Positions 16,849 through 25,147 of a stretch of DNA of 64,000 nucleotides are shown here, in pieces. Made by a program: the position numbers and the translations under genes. Under the pieces are notes generated by a model. It searched no databases. It had not been told where the DNA came from and saw only the letters and a list, made by a program, of their open reading frames with translations. Each line of letters starts with the position of its first letter. Within the stretch, counting starts at the first letter, position 1. The stretch is from NCBI RefSeq assembly GCF_049680855.1, contig NZ_JBMPGS010000001.1, positions 868,001 to 932,000 of the forward strand, given 5' to 3'. This stretch comes from Salinimicrobium sp049680855 (GTDB lineage: Bacteria > Bacteroidota > Bacteroidia > Flavobacteriales > Flavobacteriaceae).

Positions 16849-17769
16849 CTATTCATTCTTTGGCTTGAAGCGGGATATGAATTGACCTCTATTCTTGACC
16901 GCAGTTTTTTTAAAAATATTTGAGGCATGTTTAGAAACAGTGCTTTCTGCTATGAAAAAATCTTTGGCAATTTCTTTATAGGATAATCCTCGTAAAATGG
17001 ATAATGCAATTTCAACTTCCCTTCTTGTCAGATCTCCATAAATTATTTTGTTTTTCAGGGCTTCATTTCCTTCTACTTTTTGAAAAGCAAAGACTTCGAA
17101 GGCTTCAGGCTTATTCTTCAGAAAACGAAGGTATCTATTTACTTCAATAACTGTTATTGCATAGAAAGCCAGGTTCATTACAGTGAATGTTAACCATTGA
17201 TAATCACCTATAACTGTTAGTATGGGCAAAAGGGCTATGCAAGAGATACTTATGATGGCTAATCTGTTTTTTTTAGAAACAAATGAATTTGGATTGTCGA
17301 TGTTTGAAATCCTTCTGTAAAATAAGCCGAGAAAAATAAATGCTATAATTGAAACCGGGATCGTGAAAAGAAGCCTTGCTGAATCTAAAGAATTTGTAAG
17401 GAAGTAGGGAATTAAGAATAACAGAATAAAACTACAACCTACCAGTATAGCAATATTGGGAATAGTGGAACCGAATTTTAAAAATTCAATATCATAGTCC
17501 TTATACAAATAATAAATTATGTATACACATAGTGCTATTGCTACGCCATAAGTAATGATGTATTGAACAATTATTGGATCAGGAAAACTTTCTGTTGGGA
17601 GGAATCCCCCGGTTAAGTTGTAAGCAATATACAGCAACCCTAGAATTATATACCTTCTTAGGCTCAGGCGTTTTAGCTTTGCATTTTGAATGACAGCAAT
17701 AAGTACAATAATGGTGTCAATCAAAAGATAGAAAAAGGTCGTCCAATGGATTGAAGTGCCAAACATCAT
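16849..17769 (-). CDS. Polytopic membrane protein with LuxR-type HTH
   Basis: The 306-aa protein has about seven hydrophobic helices over residues 1-215, a short linker, and a C-terminal LuxR/GerE helix-turn-helix (LTRREVEIALSILRGLSYKEIAKDFF...STVSKHASNIFKK). It would be a membrane-bound transcription factor that senses a signal in or near the membrane and acts on nearby DNA. It overlaps the asparaginase-like gene by 4 bp, so the two are co-translated. Its DNA target is unknown; the CCGTA sites right downstream are candidates. Confidence 0.82.
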   Translation of the reverse strand: MMFGTSIHWTTFFYLLIDTIIVLIAVIQNAKLKRLSLRRYIILGLLYIAYNLTGGFLPTESFPDPIIVQYIITYGVAIALCVYIIYYLYKDYDIEFLKFGSTIPNIAILVGCSFILLFLIPYFLTNSLDSARLLFTIPVSIIAFIFLGLFYRRISNIDNPNSFVSKKNRLAIISISCIALLPILTVIGDYQWLTFTVMNLAFYAITVIEVNRYLRFLKNKPEAFEVFAFQKVEGNEALKNKIIYGDLTRREVEIALSILRGLSYKEIAKDFFIAESTVSKHASNIFKKTAVKNRGQFISRFKPKNE

Positions 17770-18254
17770 TGTTTTTCATCTTTAGGCTCGAATTTATTTG
17801 TCTTTAAATTTTTAGTCACATTGCTCCAATGAAAAATCCTGCCGTTCATAGCAACATATACATCAGGTTTTAAAAATTGCAAGGAGCATATCGCATAACC
17901 TAAATTAAAAGGTGCATCCGTGTTCTTTGATGAACCTAAGATAAATGAACCTACGAGAACAATTGTTTTATCAAGGTTAAGTTTTCCTATATGCGCCGCA
18001 GTATCTTCCATAGTGAAAGTGCCGTGGGTGATCAATATTTTAGAAGAACCGGTTGCTTTAATTCTCTCTGCTAAAAATTCCCGGTCTTCCTGAGTTATGA
18101 AACGACTGTCTTTTTTGAAGACTTCCTCCAAGGTAAAAGGAAATGAAACATTTGCTGATTCCAGAAAATTACTTAATGAAATTTTTCTGGCGCTTTGTTT
18201 TTGATTATAATCCAGGCCTTCGATGGTGCCTCCTGTGGTAAGTATATGTATCAA
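17766..18254 (-). CDS. Short asparaginase-domain protein
   Basis: The 162-aa product corresponds to the N-terminal domain of type I/II asparaginases: TTGGTIEG with the nucleophile-type Thr near residue 10, ITHGTFTMEDTA with the second catalytic Thr/Asp/Lys-region equivalent, and KTIVLVGSFI. Full asparaginases are about 320-350 aa; the second domain is absent, which is usual for the short family found with regulators. Catalysis on asparagine is uncertain. Overlap with the membrane LuxR gene suggests that it produces or removes the sensed compound. Confidence 0.78.
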   Translation of the reverse strand: MIHILTTGGTIEGLDYNQKQSARKISLSNFLESANVSFPFTLEEVFKKDSRFITQEDREFLAERIKATGSSKILITHGTFTMEDTAAHIGKLNLDKTIVLVGSFILGSSKNTDAPFNLGYAICSLQFLKPDVYVAMNGRIFHWSNVTKNLKTNKFEPKDEKQ

Positions 18255-18478
18255 AATTGTAAGATTTGGGATTTTACGTACTAAAGATAAGATACTTACT
18301 CTTTACAGGGTGATCCTTTCCCTTTTTTTACCCGTACCCAATCGGCTTCAGTCAACTTTGCTATGGCAACTGTTTCGATTAAGTTCTTTTGTGGGTAACT
18401 TGTAATCTTTAGCATATCTCTGAAAAAACAAACGGTTAATAGAATGGTCTATAGGCTTAAATACTACTTTGCCCACTG

Positions 18479-19489
18479 CTAAAAATAGTTCAGCACCCAA
18501 AAGAGAACAACCGCCACGTAAACAAATAAAACAGCACCCAAGGTATAAACCTGCCAGCGTTTAAAGCCATGCTCTCCTTCACTACTTCCCCAGTGAATAA
18601 AAGCAGCATAAAGTATAGCTACAAGGCCCACAAAACTTAGGACGGTAATGAACAAAGGGAAATTTTCAACCGGTACCGTTACCAGGGCAAGGGGCAAAAA
18701 TGCTACTGCTAAAGTAGCCGCATGATCGCCTATTACACTAGTGACGGCAGAGGTTATCTGCCCGCTTTTGGCTACACTCCAGGTGGCAAAGATTTCAGGA
18801 AGCGCAGCCATAGGCGCTGTTATAAATAAACCACCTACCACTTTAGAAATACCAAAGGCGGCAACTAAATTCTCCGTAGCTCGAACAGTAAAAAAGGCCC
18901 CCAGCCCCAGAGCAGCTACACCTGCCACTGCCAGCCAGATTTCTTTTTTTTTCCATTCTATTTTTTCCTTTTCTTTTCTTCCCCTTAAAAGGGCCTGGGT
19001 AAGAAAAATTACATACAAACCCAGCATGATCCAACCATCCACAGGCTGTAAACCCCGCCACTGCTTAGGAACGGTGAGTATCGCCACTACCGCCACAATT
19101 ACCAAATAAGGGATAGCCTGTACGGTGACAGCGGTTGGGTCTACTTTTAGCAGCTGCTCTTTGATATGTTGTCCATGGTTTTTTTCAGCCTTCTTTTTCT
19201 TCAGATTCCTTGTAGCTATATAAGCCGTGATGACCATTAGAGGAATGGCAATAACATTGGAGCCCAGCATTGTCCCTAAACCTATATCGCCTACACCTGT
19301 AACAGCGCTGGCAATGTTAACTCCTATTTCAGGGCTTGCCGAAGCTATCCCTACGAGGGCTCCTCCGGCAGCCACAGAAAAGCCCCATTGCTTCCTTAGT
19401 TTTTTTAAAGGTGTTGCTAAATGTTCTGCGCCCCAATTTGCCAGCCATACGGCAGCAAGCAAAACCAATGCCCAGATCCATGTACTCAT
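18479..19489 (-). CDS. Na+/Ca2+ exchanger family cation antiporter
   Basis: The 336-aa polytopic protein shows the two alpha-repeat halves of the CaCA superfamily: ASASPEIGVNIASAVTGVGDIGLGTMLGSNV in the first half and APMAALPEIFATWSVAKSGQITSAVTSVIGDH in the second. These carry the paired acidic and Asn/Ser/His ion-binding residues. It should exchange Ca2+ or another divalent ion for Na+ or H+ across the inner membrane. It is the first gene beyond the ICE control block. The preceding 18255-18478 shows no gene, tRNA or obvious att site. Confidence 0.85.
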   Translation of the reverse strand: MSTWIWALVLLAAVWLANWGAEHLATPLKKLRKQWGFSVAAGGALVGIASASPEIGVNIASAVTGVGDIGLGTMLGSNVIAIPLMVITAYIATRNLKKKKAEKNHGQHIKEQLLKVDPTAVTVQAIPYLVIVAVVAILTVPKQWRGLQPVDGWIMLGLYVIFLTQALLRGRKEKEKIEWKKKEIWLAVAGVAALGLGAFFTVRATENLVAAFGISKVVGGLFITAPMAALPEIFATWSVAKSGQITSAVTSVIGDHAATLAVAFLPLALVTVPVENFPLFITVLSFVGLVAILYAAFIHWGSSEGEHGFKRWQVYTLGAVLFVYVAVVLFWVLNYF

Positions 19490-19715
19490 ATCTGCTTTTA
19501 AAGATTTTTTTAAGTTCTCAAAATAAATTTCGTTTTTCTAGCTGATGAACATCCTTTCTTGCGAAATAGTTTCTCAGACTTATCTTAGCCTTAATTAAAA
19601 CCGAATAGAGAATTATCCCAGTTTAAAAAAAGATAAAGGAACTTTCTCCTAAACTTCTGTTAGAACCTTTTTTATTTCTCTTCTTCCAAACCTTAAAAAC
19701 AAATTCCAAGAAAAA

Positions 19716-19886
19716 TTAGCCTTGTAAGTCTTTCAAAACAAACCAAAAAAATAAAAATGCTAATACAAATAAGCCTATAAGCATTAAAATTCCATTTATT
19801 CTGTCCTTTCTGGTAATTTTACTTTTCGGGGATTTTTTATTCTTTATCTTTTTTATTTTCCTTCTGGTTTTTGGATCTACAGTCAT
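19716..19886 (-). CDS. 56-aa membrane protein with basic N-terminal arm
   Basis: The frame runs from ATG 19886 to TAA 19716. The first about 30 residues are very Lys/Arg-rich (KTRRKIKKIKNKKSPKSK), followed by one membrane helix (ILMLIGLFVLAFLFFWFVL). A protein of the same size and layout is at 56929-57096. I know of no family name. The rest of the gap 19490-20118 is AT-rich with no other gene seen. Confidence 0.55.
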   Translation of the reverse strand: MTVDPKTRRKIKKIKNKKSPKSKITRKDRINGILMLIGLFVLAFLFFWFVLKDLQG

Positions 19887-20118
19887 TTGGCTTTCTTTTT
19901 TCTTGAAACTGGCTTTTTTAAATGATTTTCTTCGGAAAACAGAGCAATTGCTTCAATTTTAATTCATAGTTTCTTCACAATATGCGTTCTTTGGAAAATA
20001 CCTATTCTATCATGGGTTTTTATCTGTGAATATATCGGTATATTGTTTGGCAGATAATCTTACATGTTCAAAGAGTATTTTAAGTCTCTTCTTATAATCT
20101 CAAATACATCTTGCCCCG

Positions 20119-20910
20119 TCACTTGGATATTTTTAAAATTCTAAGGGCACCGCGCATTACAAAAGTGAACACGATTCCACCAATCACCAAATCGGGCCAT
20201 TTACTATCGAGAAAATATACCAGCACACCGGCCAGGATTACCCCGCCATTTACAATAATATCGTTAGAAGTAAAAATCGCGCTCGCCTGCATATGCGCTT
20301 CCTTACTTTTGGCTTGGTTGATCAACCAAAGCGAAATAAGATTGCCCAGTAAGGCAAAAATGGAAACAATGATCATCCATTGAAACATTGGTATTTCACT
20401 TTCACTAAAGAATCTTCTTAAAATTTCCATAAATCCAAATGTCGCCAGTGCCATTTGGAAGTACCCGCTAAACTTTGCCACTTTCTTCTTTCTTGAAATA
20501 GCACCACCAACCGCGAACAGACTTAGTGCGTACACTATGGAGTCTGCCAGCATATCCAGGGAATCTGCAATAAGACCCATAGAAGACGAAATCCACCCCG
20601 TGGTCATTTCGATAATGAAAAAACCAAAATTGATTCCCAGGACCCACCAAAGAATATTTTTTTGTTTAGATTGGTCTTCCCATACGGGAGGCTCGGCTTC
20701 TTCGGTTCCCTGAAGTGTATCCCCAAGCTTTAAACTGGCTATTGATGTTTGTATATCCTCAATGCCATCCAAATGATACACTTGCAATTTTCTATTGGGT
20801 ATATCAAAATCGAGGTATTTTACTTGAGGGTAAGCCTCTAATTTCATCCGGATCATTTGCTCTTCAGAAGGACAATCCATTTTCTGAATGGTAAAATTTG
20901 ATCTTTTCAT
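20119..20910 (-). CDS. CDF family cation transporter with N-terminal HMA-like domain
   Basis: Residues 1-75 form a ferredoxin-like HMA domain with the MDCPSEE loop (one Cys only). Residues about 85-263 form a six-helix cation diffusion facilitator core. The TM2 region (LIADSLDMLADS) keeps acidic ligands, but the TM5 motif is FTSNDIIVNGG, where the His of the YiiP-type site is replaced by Phe. The usual C-terminal cytoplasmic domain is missing. It likely exports a divalent metal; the altered site argues against simple zinc specificity. Similar HMA-CDF fusions are known in flavobacteria. Confidence 0.82.
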   Translation of the reverse strand: MKRSNFTIQKMDCPSEEQMIRMKLEAYPQVKYLDFDIPNRKLQVYHLDGIEDIQTSIASLKLGDTLQGTEEAEPPVWEDQSKQKNILWWVLGINFGFFIIEMTTGWISSSMGLIADSLDMLADSIVYALSLFAVGGAISRKKKVAKFSGYFQMALATFGFMEILRRFFSESEIPMFQWMIIVSIFALLGNLISLWLINQAKSKEAHMQASAIFTSNDIIVNGGVILAGVLVYFLDSKWPDLVIGGIVFTFVMRGALRILKISK

Positions 20911-21100
20911 TTAAATTCTATTTAGTACCACAAAATTATTTTCAAAAACTCACTCCTAAAGATACTACTGTCTCTACCGAAATGGAAACAACATTGATAT
21001 TCTGTACTTTTCTCGCTGTTTTTCAAATAATCTTTTTGTTTTTGATCTTTCATTCTTTATTAATCAAGGGTCATTTTGTTACCTTCTTGTGTTCTTGTTT

Positions 21101-21268
21101 TCATTTTGCTAAATCATAAAACCGTTCTGCAGCTCCTTTTATAGCTTCACCCGTATACCTTTTCTGAAAAATTTCCGTTTTTTATTAGTTGACTGGTAAT
21201 TTCGAGTGCCTTCTTCTTTATTTTTGGATTCCAAATTCAGTTTGAAAATCTCCCAATGTCCACACCAT
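21101..21268 (-). pseudogene. Frameshifted member of the 58-aa small-protein family
   Basis: Read from ATG 21268, the product begins MVWTLGDFQTEF. It then continues in a second frame as NPKIKKKALEITSQLIKNGN, and in a third as EAIKGAAERFYDLAK with a stop at 21101. These pieces align end to end with the intact gene at 24315-24491 (MEWLFEDFKTD, LNPPVREKALEIANELV, EAIKQAEEWFYDLEG). Two frameshifts therefore disable this copy, or two sequencing errors mimic that. No other gene is seen in 20911-21288. Confidence 0.7.
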
Positions 21269-21288
21269 AGTAATTCGCTTTAGAAGTT

Positions 21289-22605
21289 TTAATGGCCGAA
21301 CAGCTCCTTCTCTTCCTCCGGTTTTAATTCTTTTTTGGGTTTCCTGTCCAAAAAATAATGTAGTACAACACCCACTACTATAGCCCCCCCAAAAGCAGCA
21401 TATACCTGCCATTGATACTGGATTGTCAGACTTGCACTTATTAAAATGGCCAAAATGGGCAAAACAGGCAATTTACCAAGGGATAATGGTACTTTAAACG
21501 GTCTTTCCTGCTCGGGGGCCTTATACCTCAAAACTATAAGTGCAATATTGACTGCTATAAAGACTAGTAAAGCTCCTAAAGAAGACATTCCTGCCACTGT
21601 TTTTATGTCTCCAAGGAGGAGGAAAGCGCCAACTGCCACAAGAACAATCAATGTTGCCGCCCAGGGCACTTTTTGCTTGTTGGTTTTTTCTATAAATGTC
21701 GGAAGTTCGCCGGTTTTTGCCATCCCAAACAATAACCTGCTTATAGAGATAATTCCACTAAAGGCAGCATTGGCAGTTGCAAACAGTGCAGCAACCGCCA
21801 ATACAACAGGGAGCCAGGAATTCAAATTCGATGCAGCAACTGAAAGGGGGGAGTCCTCATTGGCCAATTTAGAGGGATTGCTGATGTTCAAAACCGTAAA
21901 AGAAATAAACAAATAAATAATTGTAGTAATGAGCATTGTCAATAAAAAAGCCCTGGGGATTGTCTTTCCGGGATTTTTTACTTCCGAGCCCAAAGCCGCC
22001 ATATGCTCAAAACCGGTATAAATAAAAAAGAGTGTGGCGGTTGCTGCCAGGGTATTTTCAAAGGATTCAATTTGAAAAAACTCTTTTTCCGGTGCACCTG
22101 TGCTTGTTAGTCCTACTACTATTAGAATCAACAGCCCGAGTAATTGAATACTCACCATAAAAATATTGGCGGTAGAGGATTTCTTTATTCCTGTGATGCT
22201 GATTAAAGCAAGTAAAATTAAAGCCCCGTAGCTAATCAACAATGAAGGAAATTGAAAGAACACATTAAGATATCCCGAAAAAGCCAGTAATACTGCTGCA
22301 ATGGTAGCAGAACTATGAAAAGCAATGGTCCAGCCGGTAAGAAACGAGGGGATGTGGATCTTAGGAAAAGCCTTTTTTAAAAAGATGAATTCGGCACCTG
22401 CATTGGGAAAAGTTGAGGATAGTTCCGCATAAGATACCGCAGAGAAACTTGCGGCAACTGCGGCCAAAATAAAACTGAGCCAAAGGTCATAACCCGCCTG
22501 CCCGGCTGCGGCACCAATAACAGTATAAATTCCTGCGCCTACAATCGTGCCCACACCATAAAAGGTGAGCCTTAAAGTTCCTAATGATTTTTTTAGTTCA
22601 GCCAT
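21289..22605 (-). CDS. APC family amino acid permease
   Basis: The 438-aa protein has about 12 membrane helices and the APC opening GTLRLTFYGVGTIVGAGIYTVIG, where the GxG-type substrate loop in helix 1 sits. TM6 carries FIYTGFEHMAALGSEVKNPGKTIPRA, typical of the family. It should import or exchange amino acids or related amines; the substrate cannot be read. The C-terminus is short and charged. It sits among ion-stress genes, so a role in pH or osmotic balance is possible. Confidence 0.87.
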   Translation of the reverse strand: MAELKKSLGTLRLTFYGVGTIVGAGIYTVIGAAAGQAGYDLWLSFILAAVAASFSAVSYAELSSTFPNAGAEFIFLKKAFPKIHIPSFLTGWTIAFHSSATIAAVLLAFSGYLNVFFQFPSLLISYGALILLALISITGIKKSSTANIFMVSIQLLGLLILIVVGLTSTGAPEKEFFQIESFENTLAATATLFFIYTGFEHMAALGSEVKNPGKTIPRAFLLTMLITTIIYLFISFTVLNISNPSKLANEDSPLSVAASNLNSWLPVVLAVAALFATANAAFSGIISISRLLFGMAKTGELPTFIEKTNKQKVPWAATLIVLVAVGAFLLLGDIKTVAGMSSLGALLVFIAVNIALIVLRYKAPEQERPFKVPLSLGKLPVLPILAILISASLTIQYQWQVYAAFGGAIVVGVVLHYFLDRKPKKELKPEEEKELFGH

Positions 22606-22959
22606 ACTTTAACTTTTTAAATTCATTTAAATGCTAATTCTTTTAAATAATCAGGAAATCAAAATCTGTCGAGGTAAAAAAACTTCAGTAAAATATTATC
22701 TGTTTTACGCTTTTTACCCACTCAAGGATTGTTTAAATGTCACTGATATGTTTAAGGTTAATTTAAATCCTCCAATAGCATTTTACTTAAAATGTCAAAA
22801 CTAAACACCAACGGCATTTTTGATGTTACTTTTGCTAGTAAAGAAAATTGCCTGGAAAAACAAATGTTTTTATGCCCGTTTCTTTTATCGCAAAGGCTTC
22901 CTCTCCTTAAGAACAAGGCTTCTTCCAATATTTTGAACATTCGTCAACGTTTTCTCGTT
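22606..22959. other. Intergenic region without a supported gene
   Basis: This is AT-rich DNA upstream of the permease. A 60-codon minus-strand frame at 22758-22940 exists but shows no family features, no clear ribosome-binding site and an unusual mix of Cys/Arg/Phe, so it is not called. No structured repeats stand out. Confidence 0.5.
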
Positions 22960-23136
22960 TTATAGATTCCTTTTCTCTAATTCAGCTTTTGCAATTCCCA
23001 TTTCCAATGCTTCCTCTTTAGTGCAATTTCTGTCTTGGTAGAAAGAGACAGCATAGTTTAAGACTGCTTCCCGCACTTCTTCATCAAGAACACTAAGCCG
23101 CTGGTGAAATTCCTCAAATTGTTCTGCTCCTTTCAT
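22960..23136 (-). CDS. 58-aa small acidic helical protein (family copy 2)
   Basis: The frame runs from ATG 23136 to TAA 22960. The product (MKGAEQFEEFHQRLSVLDEE at its start) has the same length and layout as the protein at 24315-24491. Shared core: D/PxVREKAL or EEVREAVL, then a helix, then C/YTKxEALxxGIxKAE. It is acidic and helical with no membrane segment. Function is unknown. Copies occur beside transporters in this island. Confidence 0.65.
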   Translation of the reverse strand: MKGAEQFEEFHQRLSVLDEEVREAVLNYAVSFYQDRNCTKEEALEMGIAKAELEKRNL

Positions 23137-23263
23137 TGTTTTATTTTTTTGCTATCAAAAGTTACTGAAAGCTTCACTCCTATAAATTAGAAAAAAATAA
23201 TCGTGGAGCACTTTTCCGCATTATAATTAATTAATGAAAGAGTGGAGATCCATTATTTAATCC

Positions 23264-23890
23264 TTAATATTCAACCTTTCTTCCATTTTGTAAAGCCTCC
23301 CATCCTTCTTTAAGGGCATAAGGAACAATCAGAAGAGCAGCCACCGGATCGGCCCACCACCAATCTAGATACTGAACCGCCAGTAAACCTCCCAATACAG
23401 CAATGGTTTGATACAAACACACAAAGGTATCTTTGGAGTCGGCTATTAATTCCTGGCTGTCCAGCTTTTTACCGTACCTGAATTTGTACCAAATCAGGAT
23501 AGGGTTAACCACGAGTGAAACCAATAAAATTATTAATCCCAAAGTACTCCAGGAAGGAGTTTCTTTGTTGAGTAACTTTGTTATAGAGTCGTAGGTAATA
23601 AAAGTACTAACAATTAAAAAAGAAGTAGCAATTACGTAGAGGGTGATTTTTTCTCTTTTCTTTACCCGTTTATCACTAATATCATGAATTTCACCATGTA
23701 ACCTCCACCAGAGGGTACTTGCCGAAATAACTTCAATAACACTGTCGAGCCCCCAGCCAATCAAGGCTGCACTACCGGACGTAAATCCAGCCGTTAAGGA
23801 CACACCTACTTCAATGGTATCATAAAACACATTGTACTTTTGAACTGTCTCTGCTTTTCTTAAATATTTTTTTCTTTCCTTGTCTGCCAT
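23264..23890 (-). CDS. Cation transporter, short CDF-like family
   Basis: The 208-aa membrane protein has about six helices and CDF-like metal-site motifs: GWGLDSVIEVISAS in the second helix and ELIADSKDTFVCLYQT in the fifth. There is no C-terminal cytoplasmic domain, as usual for this short family annotated as cation transporter. It likely exports a divalent metal. The upstream leader on the same strand contains a perfect 8-bp hairpin (23934-23960). Confidence 0.82.
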   Translation of the reverse strand: MADKERKKYLRKAETVQKYNVFYDTIEVGVSLTAGFTSGSAALIGWGLDSVIEVISASTLWWRLHGEIHDISDKRVKKREKITLYVIATSFLIVSTFITYDSITKLLNKETPSWSTLGLIILLVSLVVNPILIWYKFRYGKKLDSQELIADSKDTFVCLYQTIAVLGGLLAVQYLDWWWADPVAALLIVPYALKEGWEALQNGRKVEY

Positions 23891-23933
23891 AATTTTATTT
23901 TATGTTTAAATTCTGTAAGCTTAGCTTCTGAGC

Positions 23934-24055
23934 CACCTATGGACTTTATTCTCATAGGTGATTTAAAGAAGCAGATCCCAGGGGTAAAAAGCGGCTCCGT
24001 CAGGTTTTTCACCATCCCTGCCATTCTTTGTTCCCTATCAGAATCGTTTGTCTAA
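23934..24055 (-). promoter_or_regulatory. Hairpin-rich leader upstream of the short CDF gene
   Basis: CACCTATG (23934-23941) pairs with CATAGGTG (23953-23960). Further upstream on the minus strand, GGTGAAAAA pairs with TTTTTACC around a CGG-rich loop. The leader of about 165 nt contains no gene. The structure could be a metal-responsive leader or the debris of a lost gene. I do not match it to a known riboswitch. Confidence 0.3.
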
Positions 24056-24106
24056 TGTTTGTTCTTCAAATGGCAAAATTCTCCGGGGAAAGCCCACGGA
24101 AAATTT

Positions 24107-24174
24107 TAATTGAACACGTTTTCAAATTTTCCGCCCGGGCCAGATCCTATAATAGTTACATCAAATTTTTCCAT
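24107..24174 (-). pseudogene. Relic of a dihydrolipoamide-dehydrogenase-like gene
   Basis: From ATG 24174 the minus strand encodes MEKFDVTIIGSGPGG, a textbook Rossmann FAD-binding start as in lipoamide dehydrogenase. It then diverges at once into KFENVFN and a stop, where YVAAIRAAQ-like sequence is expected. Only about 15 codons of the original gene remain. The rest of 24055-24314 shows no gene. Confidence 0.5.
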
Positions 24175-24314
24175 TTTTTGAAATTTAAGTTTTAATATTG
24201 TTCACAACAACCCAAAGATTAGGTCTACTTTTTAGGAAACAGCGATTACATTCCACTTTGACCAATACTTTCTGATAGGGTTCACAGGAAAGTTATTGGC
24301 TTATGCCTTAGATT

Positions 24315-24491
24315 TCATCCTTCCAGATCATAAAACCATTCTTCCGCCTGTTTAATGGCTTCGGTTATCGCTTCTTTTTTTGTATACTTTTCCTCTTTCA
24401 CAAGCTCGTTAGCTATTTCAAGAGCTTTTTCCCTGACTGGCGGGTTCAGGGATTCCAAATCTGTTTTAAAATCTTCAAATAGCCATTCCAT
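24315..24491 (-). CDS. 58-aa small acidic helical protein (family copy 1)
   Basis: The frame runs from ATG 24491 to TGA 24315 and encodes an acidic, helical 58-residue protein with the core PPVREKALEIANELV, the KKEA turn and a WFYDLEG end. Small proteins with this look are widespread as hypothetical proteins in Bacteroidota. Two relatives are in this window (22960-23136 intact, 21101-21268 frameshifted). It may be a ParD/RHH-unlike scaffold or chaperone; no function is assigned. Confidence 0.7.
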   Translation of the reverse strand: MEWLFEDFKTDLESLNPPVREKALEIANELVKEEKYTKKEAITEAIKQAEEWFYDLEG

Positions 24492-24567
24492 AATGAGTTA
24501 TTTTTGTTGAACAATTTTTTCCTGTTTGTTGACAGTTTTCTATCTCAAGAAGGATTTTTGCTGAAGA

Positions 24568-24933
24568 CTACGCCTTTACTAAACCAATCCAGGCTTTGGC
24601 CGTATCCTTTTCGTTTAAATCAAAGTATTTTATTTGAGAGCCTGAAAAGAAATTTAAAACCTTTGTAGTCTTTTCCTGCCATATTTTATCTCCAACAATA
24701 GCCATATTTCCGTAGTCGGAAATATGTGCAGCATCTATTTTTAGATCTGCCCACAATCCTTCCAAATCGTAACCGTAGAAATCGTGCAGTTCAAAATAAA
24801 AATCCACTTTATTGTTTTTAGCAATAATTTTATCGATAAGCGGATGCAAATTTTCCACTTCCTCTTTTGAAACCTTACCGCTCACTTCCACGGCTATAAG
24901 GTTGTCTCTATCTGAATTTAAAAGGTTTATCAT
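24568..24933 (-). CDS. STAS/SEC14-like (SpoIIAA-like) protein
   Basis: This 121-aa protein fits the SpoIIAA-like/DUF3478 family: LIAVEVSGKVSKEEVENLHPLIDKI, then VDFYFELHDFYGYDLEGLWADLK, and MAIVGDKIWQEK near the end. The start at 24933 is chosen because it aligns with its 118-aa paralogue at 26497-26853; an upstream start (25023) adds an unlike extension. These cytosolic proteins may bind lipid or act as regulators. It lies downstream of nhaA on the same strand. Confidence 0.8.
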   Translation of the reverse strand: MINLLNSDRDNLIAVEVSGKVSKEEVENLHPLIDKIIAKNNKVDFYFELHDFYGYDLEGLWADLKIDAAHISDYGNMAIVGDKIWQEKTTKVLNFFSGSQIKYFDLNEKDTAKAWIGLVKA

Positions 24934-25147
24934 AATTTTTAATATTTTACTTAAAAATACTTCTAATTTGTCTACCACAGTAAAATCTTCAAAATTACTG
25001 TGACATATACTTAGCCTCTCCAACTAGAGCAGTTCCCATAGGACTCAATGTTAATATTAGTTGCATTTTAGTTCCTTTTAAAGTTCTTAAAATGACCAAC
25101 TCCTTCCGGTTTTTGTTTTGACAATGCTCTGGCTTTCACAAAAAACC

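Noticed and set aside
22758..22940. Minus-strand 60-codon frame
   Set aside because: No family features, odd composition and no convincing ribosome-binding site.
23960..24060. Fluoride or Mn riboswitch upstream of the short CDF gene
   Set aside because: GATGGTG-like bases are present, but the conserved core and pseudoknot elements of either class could not be matched.
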